A stretch of DNA of 64,000 bases from an uncultured Mycoplasmatota bacterium (GTDB lineage: Bacteria > Bacillota_I > Bacilli_A > Izemoplasmatales > Izemoplasmataceae): NCBI GenBank assembly GCA_913062645.1, contig CAJXVW010000001.1, positions 806,001 through 870,000 of the forward strand, written 5' to 3'. The notes beneath the pieces are model-generated. The model ran no database searches. It worked only from the letters and a program-made list of their open reading frames with translations, and was not told where the DNA came from. The position numbers were made by a program, and so were the translations under genes. This document shows, piece after piece, positions 18,537 through 26,311 of this stretch; the first letter of the stretch is position 1, and each line of letters begins with the position of its first letter.

Positions 18537-20105
18537 TTGAAATGGAAAATTAAGAATGAGCATCTCGATCAAACCAAACTGGTCGAAGAGATTTACAAGG
18601 CACGAGGCGTAAGCGACTATCGCGCCTTGTTCAATCTGAACGAACAGGATTTCCATGATCCATACCGTTTGAACGACATGCAGAAAGCCGTTGACCGGAT
18701 CATGCGAGCCATCGAAGAAAAGGAGCGTATTCTCGTCTATGGCGACTACGATGTCGACGGCATCACCAGCACCTACATCGTACTGAAAGTACTCGCGGAT
18801 CTCGGTGCCGACGTCAGCTATGACATCCCCAATCGACTCGTCGACGGATACGGGTTGACGTACTCCAAAACGTTCGACATCGTCAACGAGGAGTTCCAAC
18901 TCGTCATCACCGTGGACAACGGCATAAAAAGCATCGAAGAAGCAAACATCTTCAAAGACAACGGCATCGATCTGATCGTCACCGATCATCACGAGAACGA
19001 AGCCGAACTGCCCGATGCCTTTGCGATCATTCACACAAACTTGAGCGATTATCCGTTCAAACCGCTTGCCGGAGTCGGTGTTGCGTTCAAGTTGGCGCAA
19101 GCGCTGATCGGCGAAGAAGCGCTCGAATATGTTGACATCGCCGCGCTCGGTACGATCGCTGACATGATGCCGCTGGTCGAAGAAAACCGCGCCATCGTCA
19201 ACGTCGGTCTGCGCAAACTCGCGCATTCCGGCAACGAGGGATTGCGTAACTTGCTGGCATTTCTTGACATTACCAAACCAAGCGTCGCTGATGTCCAGTA
19301 CAAGATTGCACCGCGGATCAACGCCTGCGGGCGCATGAAGAGCGCCAAACTGGCCGTCAAACTTCTGCAGGCGAAGACCAGCAAGGCAGCGCTCAAGTAC
19401 ATCACCGAAATCGAAGAAACCAACAACAAGCGCAAAAAACTCACTCAGATTCTCTACCAGGAAAGCTTGCGTCAAATCAATCACACCGAACCATCGATCA
19501 TCGTCCACTCGCCGCGAATGCACGAAGGGGTCGTCGGCATTGTCGCATCACGTCTGGCCAATGAATACAGCAAAGTCAGCGTCGTGCTGAAGGAAGACGA
19601 GTTCACCTACAAAGGCAGCATTCGCTCCTACAGCGGTGTCGACGTGATCTACATCCTGAATGAACTCAAAGATCTCCTGATCCGTCATGGCGGACATCAG
19701 AATGCCGCTGGCCTGGAGTTTAAGAAAGAGCATCTCGAAGCCTTCAAAACGCGGTTCAACAATCTCATTCCCGATGCCCAGCGGGACGACATCGTGGTTG
19801 CCGAAGGCTACATCGACATCCATACCCTGGACATGCAGCAAATCGTCGATCTGGAGCATTTCGATCTCAAGGACGCATTGTTCGTGTTTGAAGACGTCGT
19901 ACCCGACAATCGCTATCTGATCAAGGGCGAACACACGAAACTGATTCTCGGTCACGACGCCGAAGCGATTTTCTTCAACAACAAGGCGCTTTACGCGAAA
20001 CTCAACCGTCCGGCGCCGGTGACCCTGCTCGGCCGACTCGACACCAATTACTTCCGCGGTCGTTCGAAAAAACAGATCATCATCGATGATTATTTGTTAA
20101 AATAA
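18537..20105 (+). CDS. recJ: Single-stranded-DNA exonuclease RecJ
   Basis: This 522-residue 5'-3' single-strand exonuclease of the DHH phosphoesterase family acts in recombination and mismatch repair. DYDVDG (motif I), VDNG, TDHHENE and DIAALGTIADMMPL mark the DHH domain; GGHQNAAGLEF is the DHHA1 glycine-rich motif. It is at the short end of the family and lacks the long C-terminal extension of Bacillus RecJ. No ATG is available near the N-terminus: TTG at 18537, nine bases after AGGAG, is the likely start, with TTG at 18528 too close to that site. Confidence 0.92.
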   Translation: MKWKIKNEHLDQTKLVEEIYKARGVSDYRALFNLNEQDFHDPYRLNDMQKAVDRIMRAIEEKERILVYGDYDVDGITSTYIVLKVLADLGADVSYDIPNRLVDGYGLTYSKTFDIVNEEFQLVITVDNGIKSIEEANIFKDNGIDLIVTDHHENEAELPDAFAIIHTNLSDYPFKPLAGVGVAFKLAQALIGEEALEYVDIAALGTIADMMPLVEENRAIVNVGLRKLAHSGNEGLRNLLAFLDITKPSVADVQYKIAPRINACGRMKSAKLAVKLLQAKTSKAALKYITEIEETNNKRKKLTQILYQESLRQINHTEPSIIVHSPRMHEGVVGIVASRLANEYSKVSVVLKEDEFTYKGSIRSYSGVDVIYILNELKDLLIRHGGHQNAAGLEFKKEHLEAFKTRFNNLIPDAQRDDIVVAEGYIDIHTLDMQQIVDLEHFDLKDALFVFEDVVPDNRYLIKGEHTKLILGHDAEAIFFNNKALYAKLNRPAPVTLLGRLDTNYFRGRSKKQIIIDDYLLK

Positions 20106-20111
20106 TCAATT

Positions 20112-20128
20112 GCCTGTCCCAAACAGGC
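20112..20128 (+). repeat. Small hairpin between recJ and apt
   Basis: GCCTGT pairs with ACAGGC around CCCAA. It has no T run, so it is at best a weak terminator. A TATAAT follows at 20139-20144, probably the apt promoter -10. Confidence 0.4.
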
Positions 20129-20177
20129 GTGGATTTGATATAATGAATGCAAGTCAGAAACGAACGGAGGAACCCGC

Positions 20178-20690
20178 ATGAACCTGAAAGACTACATCGC
20201 CAACGTCCCTGATTTCCCGATTCCCGGCATCCAGTTCAAGGACATCACGCCGCTGATCGGCGACGGTGACGCGTTCCGCTACGCGACCGAACAATTCGTC
20301 CAGTTCACCAAAGAAATCCAGGCCGACATCATCGTCGGACCGGACGCCCGCGGTTTCATTTTCGGATGTCCCGTCGCAACCCAGCTCGGCATCGGCTTCG
20401 TGCCGGTGCGCAAACCAGGCAAATTGCCGCGTGAAGTCATCGAGTACAGCTACGAACTCGAGTACGGCAAGAACACGCTCTGTCTCCACAAGGGCGACGT
20501 CAAACCGGGTCAGCGGGTGCTGATCATCGACGATCTGCTCGCCACCGGCGGCACCATTGACGCGGCGATCCACCTCGTGGAACAATCCGGCGGCGAAGTC
20601 GCCGGCATCGCATTTCTGATCGAACTGTCCGATCTTCACGGACGTGACAAACTGGAAGGATACAACGTACTCAGTCTGATGACATACTAG
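20178..20690 (+). CDS. apt: Adenine phosphoribosyltransferase
   Basis: This 170-residue purine salvage enzyme makes AMP from adenine and PRPP. The N-terminal block [17 protein letters not shown] and the PRPP loop [13 protein letters not shown] (114-126) are diagnostic. ACGGAGG precedes the ATG by about nine bases. The recJ-apt-relA order is conserved in Bacillota, and relA starts 11 bases downstream. Confidence 0.98.
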   Translation: MNLKDYIANVPDFPIPGIQFKDITPLIGDGDAFRYATEQFVQFTKEIQADIIVGPDARGFIFGCPVATQLGIGFVPVRKPGKLPREVIEYSYELEYGKNTLCLHKGDVKPGQRVLIIDDLLATGGTIDAAIHLVEQSGGEVAGIAFLIELSDLHGRDKLEGYNVLSLMTY

Positions 20691-20701
20691 CAGGTGATTT
20701 T

Positions 20702-22873
20702 ATGCCGACGGCAACCATCGACACCCTCATGCAGCATGTCGCTCCCTACATCACCAAGGACACCGACCAAGAGCGCATCAAGGCGGCCTACGAATACGCC
20801 GCCGAGATGCACGGCGGTCAGTTCCGCAAGAGCGGTGACGAATACATCGTCCACCCGCTCGACGTGGCGATCATCCTGAGCGACTACCACACCGACCCGA
20901 CCACCATCATGGCCGGTCTTTTGCATGATGTCCTGGAAGACACGCCGGCTACCTACAAAGACGTCAAACAGCGGTTCGGCGAAGAAGTCGCGACGCTGAT
21001 CGAAGGCGTCACCAAACTGGGACAGTACAAATTCAAAGACAGCGACCACGAAAAAGAAAAACTGGCCGCACAAGCGAAAAACTACCAGAAGATGCTGCTG
21101 GCGATGGCGCAGGACATCCGCGTCGTCATCGTCAAACTCGCCGACCGTCTCAACAACATCCGCACGCTCAGCGCATTGCCGGACGTGAAACAGCAGCGCA
21201 TCGCCCGCGAGACGATGGAAATCTACGCCCCGCTCGCCCACCGGCTCGGGATGTACGTGATGAAGGCCGAGCTCGAAGACACCAGCTTCAAGTATCTGCA
21301 GCGCGCCCGGTACCGCCGCATCGCGCAGATGATCGCCGACACCAAGGTCAACCGCGAGAAGGACATCGATCTGATGCGCACCAACATCGAATACCTGTTG
21401 TCGGAAAACAACGTAAACTGCAACGTCAAGGGCCGGATCAAGAACATATACTCGGTTCATAAGAAAATGGTCGACCGCAACAAGGAGTTCGAAGACATCT
21501 ACGACCTTTTGGCGCTCCGCATCATCGTCGATTCGATCGAGGACTGTTACCGCTCGATCGGCATCATCCATTCCAAATGGACGCCGATTCCCAACCGCTT
21601 CAAGGACTACATCGCCATGCCCAAGCCGAACCTGTACCAGTCGCTCCACACCTCGGTCATCGCCAACGGCAAGGTGTATGAAATCCAGATCCGCACCCAG
21701 GAAATGGACGCCATCGCCGAGTACGGGGTCGCCGCCCACTGGGCCTACAAGGAAAACATCCAAAGCGGCAAGATGACCGACGAAGTCATGAAGAAACTCA
21801 AATGGTACGGCGATCTTGTCAAGTTCACCGAAGAAAGCGAAAACGACAGCGACGTGCTCAATCTGCTCCGTGACGACATCTTTCAATCGAACGTCTACGT
21901 GTTCACACCCAATGGCGACATCGTGGATTTGCCGGCCGGCTCGACACCGCTTGATTTCGCCTTCCGGATCCACACCCAAGTCGGCATCCAGACCGTCGGC
22001 GCGATCGTCAACGGCAAGATCGTACCGCTCGAGTACGAACTGCAGACCGGCGACATCGTCAACATCAAGACCAGTGTCAACAGCTTCGGACCCAACGACA
22101 ACTGGCTGAAGATCGTCAAGACTTCCAATGCCAAGTCGAAGATCAAGAACTACCTCAACAAGAAACGTCGCAGCGTGCTCATCGAAATGGGCCGCGAAGA
22201 CTTCAACCGCGAACTGCAGCAGAAGAACATCACCGTCGAACTGACCGACAAACGCGTCAAGGAACTGTTCAGCAAGAAAGGTGCGAAAACCGTCGAGGAT
22301 CTCTATTACGAGATCGGTAAGAACACGATCACGCCGGGCAGCGCCGTCAACGCGCTTCGCGACAAGGAAGAATACACCGATGAAGACCTGATCCAACGGA
22401 TCAACGAATCGGTCTATCTCGATCAGAAAAGCGATTCCAACATCATCGTCGAAGGACTCCCCAATGCCTCGATCAAACTGTCCAACTGCTGCACGCCGAT
22501 CCCCGGTGACAAGATCACCGGCTACATCTCCAAAGGCAGCGGCATCGCCGTGCACCGCAGCGAGTGCAACAACCTCAAGTCGCTCGATCCGAACCGCTAC
22601 ATGGAAGTCTTCTGGGGCAACGACGATACCAAACAATACACCATCAATCTCAAAATCATCGTCCAGAACCGCGACAACGTCCTCGCCGAAATCATCAACA
22701 CCGTGACCTCATCCAAAGGCAAGGTCGTCCAGGTCGCGGCATCGACGAACAAGAACCTGGAAGGCATCATCAAACTCAAGGTGTCGATCAAGAATCGCAA
22801 GGAACTGGAGGTCATCATCCGCAATCTTGAACACATTCCCGACGTGTACTCGATCGAACGGATGATGAAGTGA
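20702..22873 (+). CDS. rel: Bifunctional (p)ppGpp synthetase/hydrolase Rel
   Basis: This 723-residue protein both makes and degrades the stringent-response alarmone. The HD hydrolase domain has its metal ligands (His51, HD at 75-76, and an ADRLNNIRTL block), so hydrolysis should be active. The synthetase domain shows RIKNIYSVHKKM, YDLLALRIIVDS and MPKPNLYQSLHTSV. A TGS domain (YVFTPNGDIVDLPAGSTPLD), a helical part with a zinc-finger-like CCTPIPGD, and a C-terminal ACT domain follow. The stop codon overlaps the dtd start by one base. Confidence 0.97.
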   Translation: MPTATIDTLMQHVAPYITKDTDQERIKAAYEYAAEMHGGQFRKSGDEYIVHPLDVAIILSDYHTDPTTIMAGLLHDVLEDTPATYKDVKQRFGEEVATLIEGVTKLGQYKFKDSDHEKEKLAAQAKNYQKMLLAMAQDIRVVIVKLADRLNNIRTLSALPDVKQQRIARETMEIYAPLAHRLGMYVMKAELEDTSFKYLQRARYRRIAQMIADTKVNREKDIDLMRTNIEYLLSENNVNCNVKGRIKNIYSVHKKMVDRNKEFEDIYDLLALRIIVDSIEDCYRSIGIIHSKWTPIPNRFKDYIAMPKPNLYQSLHTSVIANGKVYEIQIRTQEMDAIAEYGVAAHWAYKENIQSGKMTDEVMKKLKWYGDLVKFTEESENDSDVLNLLRDDIFQSNVYVFTPNGDIVDLPAGSTPLDFAFRIHTQVGIQTVGAIVNGKIVPLEYELQTGDIVNIKTSVNSFGPNDNWLKIVKTSNAKSKIKNYLNKKRRSVLIEMGREDFNRELQQKNITVELTDKRVKELFSKKGAKTVEDLYYEIGKNTITPGSAVNALRDKEEYTDEDLIQRINESVYLDQKSDSNIIVEGLPNASIKLSNCCTPIPGDKITGYISKGSGIAVHRSECNNLKSLDPNRYMEVFWGNDDTKQYTINLKIIVQNRDNVLAEIINTVTSSKGKVVQVAASTNKNLEGIIKLKVSIKNRKELEVIIRNLEHIPDVYSIERMMK

Positions 22874-23319
22874 TGCGGGTCGTCGTCCAGCGCGTCAGTC
22901 GCGCCTCCTGCAGTGTCGATGACCATGTCGTGAGCGCGATCGGCCGGGGCTATCTGCTCCTCGTCGGGTTCCAAACGACCGACACCGCCGACATCGTTCG
23001 CCACGTCGCCCGCAAGATCGCCCGTCTCCGCGTCTTCGAAGACGCCGCCGGCAAACTGAACGAGGACATTGCCGCCATGCACGGTGAGATTCTCTCGATC
23101 AGCCAGTTCACCTTGTACGGCGACACGTCCAAAGGCAATCGCCCCTCCTTCACAAAGGCGATGCGCCCCGACCAGGCAAACGAGCTGTACGAACTGTTCA
23201 ACCGACTCCTGAACGACGAACACGGCATCCCCACCAAGGGCGGCGTGTTCCAGGAGCACATGATGATCGATCTGATCAACGACGGTCCGGTGACCGTCAT
23301 CGTGGAGAAAGACCAATGA
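22873..23319 (+). CDS. dtd: D-aminoacyl-tRNA deacylase
   Basis: This 148-residue enzyme hydrolyses D-aminoacyl-tRNAs and Gly-tRNA-Ala. It has the SQFTLYGD motif and the cis-Pro motif region NDGPVTV at the C-terminus. The ATG at 22873 overlaps the relA stop (TGATG), the usual relA-dtd coupling. It overlaps the following acetyltransferase gene by four bases. Confidence 0.96.
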   Translation: MRVVVQRVSRASCSVDDHVVSAIGRGYLLLVGFQTTDTADIVRHVARKIARLRVFEDAAGKLNEDIAAMHGEILSISQFTLYGDTSKGNRPSFTKAMRPDQANELYELFNRLLNDEHGIPTKGGVFQEHMMIDLINDGPVTVIVEKDQ

Positions 23320-24116
23320 TACGACTGTTAACCGAAGCGGACCGCGTCCGCGTCCTCAGTTTTCTGAACCAGGAACCGAGTTACAACATCTTCCCGATCG
23401 GTGACATCGAAACCTTCGGCTTCGACACCGATTTTCAGCGCGTCTACGGCGAGTTCGATGAAGACGAGGATTTCCTCAGCATTCTCCTCCGCTACCGCGA
23501 ACATGCCATTTATTACGCTCCGACCGAGCGGTTCAGCCGCGAGTATCTGCCGATTTTCGAGGACGATCCGTTCGAACACATCAGCGGCAAAACCCGTCTG
23601 ATGATGCTCGTGAAACCGCATCTCGAAGGGTTCACCGAACGTCGCGAGCAGTTTTGTGAAGCGACTGAACTGCGCGCTCCCGTCGCGTACGACGAAACCA
23701 TTGTCAAGACCGTCCGCACGAAAGAAGAATGCGGCAAACTCTACGATCTGCTTGCGACGATTCCCGAATTCGGCATCCACAAGAAACCAAAACAAGCCTA
23801 CATCGAAGGAAAATACGAGTCGCTGAAAATGGGCACCACCCTCTACATTGAGCAAGACGGCAAGTTCGTCAGCACCGTCGCCACCACAGCCGAGACTTCG
23901 ATCAACGCCATGGTCGTCGCCGTCGCGACCCATGCCGATTATCGCAACAACGGCTACGCGTCGGCGTTGATGACGCATCTGATGAAACTGTATCTCGAAG
24001 ATAAGGACAAGGATCTGTGCCTGTTCTACGACAACGACGCTGCCGGCCAGATCTACCTCCGACTCGGCTTCGACTACATCGGAGCCTGGTCGCTGTTCGA
24101 CAAGACCGATGAGTAG
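23316..24116 (+). CDS. GNAT-family N-acetyltransferase, two-part
   Basis: This 266-residue protein has a variable N-terminal region (about 1-125) and a C-terminal GNAT fold. The acetyl-CoA motif appears as YRNNGYASALMTHLM (pattern R-x-x-G-x-A), followed by LCLFYDNDAAGQIYLRLGF, the usual final strand and helix. The substrate cannot be told from sequence. It starts within the end of dtd (ATGA overlap) and overlaps the next GNAT gene by eight bases, so it belongs to the rel-dtd transcript. Confidence 0.85.
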   Translation: MIRLLTEADRVRVLSFLNQEPSYNIFPIGDIETFGFDTDFQRVYGEFDEDEDFLSILLRYREHAIYYAPTERFSREYLPIFEDDPFEHISGKTRLMMLVKPHLEGFTERREQFCEATELRAPVAYDETIVKTVRTKEECGKLYDLLATIPEFGIHKKPKQAYIEGKYESLKMGTTLYIEQDGKFVSTVATTAETSINAMVVAVATHADYRNNGYASALMTHLMKLYLEDKDKDLCLFYDNDAAGQIYLRLGFDYIGAWSLFDKTDE

Positions 24117-24714
24117 AATCCGCATCGTGCTCCCGTTTTTGGAAACCGAGCGCATCTATCTCCGAGAATTGCGGCGCAGCGATGCGCCCGACATCTATCG
24201 CTACGCGCAGTCTCCCGAAGTCGGCCCCCGCGCCGGTTGGGAGCCCCATGCGAGTCTCGACGACACGTACCGGTTCATCGATTACGCGATCCGCAAGAAG
24301 GATTTCGGTCAACCGGGCTTGTTCGTGATCATGCACAAAGCCGACAAGCGCCTTATCGGCACGATTGAAATCCATTCCTATCAGGAACACCGGGGCGAGA
24401 TCGGGTTCGTGCTCGATCCCGATTACTGGAATCAGGGCCTGATCACCGAGGCTGCCAAGGCGGTCATCGTCTGGGCGATGGAAGGACTTGAACTCAAACG
24501 ACTCACCTATTGTCATTTCCCCGACAACCTCGCCAGCAAGCGGGTGTGCGAAAAACTAGGGTTCACGTTCGAAGGCGTGCTGCGCAACAAATTCCTGATG
24601 TACGACGGCACGGTCCGCGACGACGTCACCTATTCAATCACCGACGAGGATTACTTCGGCGGTCGCATCGATTGGGTGGAACGCTTCAAACAGGACTTAT
24701 TCATTGACTATTGA
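24109..24714 (+). CDS. RimJ/RimL-like GNAT N-acetyltransferase
   Basis: This is a 201-residue acetyltransferase of the RimJ/RimL/SpeG-like type. It begins with LETERIYLRELRRSDAPDIY, has GEIGFVLDPDYWNQGLITEA and ends with NLASKRVCEKLGFTFEGVLR, all typical of the family. Targets may be ribosomal protein N-termini or small amines; the sequence does not decide. It is the last gene before the T-box leader, whose promoter lies in its final codons. Confidence 0.88.
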   Translation: MSRIRIVLPFLETERIYLRELRRSDAPDIYRYAQSPEVGPRAGWEPHASLDDTYRFIDYAIRKKDFGQPGLFVIMHKADKRLIGTIEIHSYQEHRGEIGFVLDPDYWNQGLITEAAKAVIVWAMEGLELKRLTYCHFPDNLASKRVCEKLGFTFEGVLRNKFLMYDGTVRDDVTYSITDEDYFGGRIDWVERFKQDLFIDY

Positions 24715-24732
24715 GCGAAATGATAGTATAAT
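24704..24732 (+). promoter_or_regulatory. Promoter of the hisS-aspS T-box transcript
   Basis: TTGACT (24704-24709) and TATAAT (24727-24732) are separated by 17 bases, a near-consensus sigma-A promoter whose -35 is inside the preceding coding region. Transcription should start near 24739. Confidence 0.8.
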
Positions 24733-24738
24733 CACTAC

Positions 24739-24968
24739 CGTAAACCGACGAGGAAGAACAGTAATCGACCGCGCGACATCCAGAGAGCGACTCCCCGGCT
24801 GAAAGAGTTGCTGCCAGCATCGATGAACGACACTTCCGAGGGCCGCTTTGAACACCAGTAGAAGCGGACGTCATCCCGCGTTAGGGGAAAAGGGTCCGGT
24901 TTTGACCGGGAACTAAGGTGGTACCGCGGAAGATTTCGTCCTTAAACGTTTGTTTGGGGACGTTTTTA
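24739..24968 (+). promoter_or_regulatory. T-box leader controlling hisS-aspS
   Basis: This untranslated leader has the hallmarks of a tRNA-sensing T-box: an AG-rich stem I start (CAGAGAGCGA), a specifier region GAACGACACTTCCGAG (24825-24840), the T-box AAGGTGGTACCGCGG (24915-24929) that pairs with the tRNA acceptor end, and a terminator. The specifier region contains GAC (Asp, 24829-24831) overlapping CAC (His, 24831-24833). The downstream genes are HisRS and AspRS, so uncharged tRNA-His and/or tRNA-Asp should promote readthrough. Confidence 0.93.
24937..24968 (+). terminator. Regulated terminator of the T-box leader
   Basis: CGTCCTTAAA pairs with TTTGGGGACG (with G-T pairs), followed by TTTTT. 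The upstream T-box sequence would form the competing antiterminator. Confidence 0.85.
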
Positions 24969-24986
24969 ATACAAAGGAGGCAGATC

Positions 24987-26309
24987 ATGTATCACAAGAT
25001 GAAAGGCACCTACGATGTCTTGCCAGACGACATCGGCAAATGGCAAAAACTCGAAAAAGTCATCAAGAACGTCAGCCGGTTGTTCCATTATCAGGAAATC
25101 CGCACGCCGATCCTGGAGCATTCGGAGTTGTTCCACCGCAGCGTCGGTGAAACCACCGACATCGTCAGCAAGGAAACCTACGATTTCGTCGATCGCGGCA
25201 AACGGGCGAACACGCTCCGCCCCGAAGGCACCGCCGGTGTCGTCCGCAGTTACGTGGAAAACAAACTCTACGCGCAAGCGATCGGCGTTGACAAATACTA
25301 CTACATGGGTCCGATGTTCCGCTACGAACGGCCGCAGAAGGGACGGTACCGCCAGTTCCAGCAGTTCGGCGCGGAAGCGTTCGGCTCCAACAGTCCAATG
25401 TTGGATGCCGACGTGATCGCCTATGCCGTAGCGATTTTGCGTGCGCTCAAGATCAAGGACGTGACCGTACACCTCAACTCGATCGGCGACGATGCCTCGA
25501 AAGCGAACTATCGCGCGGCGCTTCTCGACTATCTCAAACCACATGTCGGCGACCTTTGTCACGATTGTCAAACCCGCTATCAGACCAATCCGCTACGAAT
25601 CCTCGACTGCAAGATCGACGGTGGCGGACCGATTCTGAGCAACGCTCCGAAACCGCTCGATTATCTGAGCGACGCGGCCAAGGCTCATTTCGACGAGTTG
25701 ACGGGTTATCTCGACGCGATGAAGATCGACTATGAAATCGACAAGAATCTCGTGCGCGGTCTCGACTACTACACCGACACGGTATTCGAAGTCAAGGCCC
25801 ATCTCGAAACGCTCGGCGCTCAGAACACGATTCTCGGCGGCGGCCGTTACAACCACCTGGTCGCCGATCTCGGCGGTCCCGACGTTCCCGGCGTCGGCTT
25901 CGCGTTCGGTCTCGAACGGCTGATGTTCGCACTGGAAAGCATCAACTTCCAGGGCGATCCCGACTATCTCCACTTGTATCTGATGATTCTCGGCGACGCT
26001 CAGAAACAAGACGGCATGGCGATGCTCAATCGCTGTCGCATGGGCGGATTGCTCGCCGACGTCGATTTCCTCGACAAGAACATGAAAGGCAAGTGGAAGC
26101 AGGTCGAAGCCGCCGGTGCCCGTTTCGTGGCCATCTACGGCGCCAACGAAAAAGAAGCGGGTACAGTCAACATCAAGGACCAACAGAGCGGTGAGGAAAA
26201 GACGATTCCCAAACACCAACTCTACAACCACATTGTCGCCGAACTGATGAAACCCGCCGACAGCTGTGACAGCTGCGGCGCGGACAGTTGCGAAGATTGC
26301 GAGGAATGA
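24987..26309 (+). CDS. hisS: Histidyl-tRNA synthetase with Cys-rich tail
   Basis: This 440-residue class II enzyme charges tRNA-His. Motif 1 and 2 regions (GTYDVLPDD, RPEGTAGVVRSYVE, MFRYERPQKGRYRQFQQFG) and the His-specific LVRGLDYYTDTVFE and GGGRYNHL are present. The C-terminal anticodon-binding domain ends near residue 420. An extra acidic tail follows with Cys427, Cys430, Cys435 and Cys438 (CDSCGADSCEDC), which resembles a metal-binding knuckle and is not a usual part of HisRS. AAAGGAGG precedes the ATG; longer upstream starts fall in the T-box terminator. aspS follows with overlap. Confidence 0.96.
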   Translation: MYHKMKGTYDVLPDDIGKWQKLEKVIKNVSRLFHYQEIRTPILEHSELFHRSVGETTDIVSKETYDFVDRGKRANTLRPEGTAGVVRSYVENKLYAQAIGVDKYYYMGPMFRYERPQKGRYRQFQQFGAEAFGSNSPMLDADVIAYAVAILRALKIKDVTVHLNSIGDDASKANYRAALLDYLKPHVGDLCHDCQTRYQTNPLRILDCKIDGGGPILSNAPKPLDYLSDAAKAHFDELTGYLDAMKIDYEIDKNLVRGLDYYTDTVFEVKAHLETLGAQNTILGGGRYNHLVADLGGPDVPGVGFAFGLERLMFALESINFQGDPDYLHLYLMILGDAQKQDGMAMLNRCRMGGLLADVDFLDKNMKGKWKQVEAAGARFVAIYGANEKEAGTVNIKDQQSGEEKTIPKHQLYNHIVAELMKPADSCDSCGADSCEDCEE

Positions 26310-26311
26310 TG

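Noticed and set aside
20687-22636. 649-codon open frame on the minus strand opposite rel
   Set aside because: It is a shadow of the rel gene. Codon choice here rarely uses TTA, CTA or TCA, so the opposite strand stays open. It has no ribosome-binding site or recognisable domain.
24739-24968. Possible small coding frame upstream of hisS
   Set aside because: The stretch has T-box motifs and a terminator. An extended HisRS start at 24918 would translate the terminator and lacks a ribosome-binding site.
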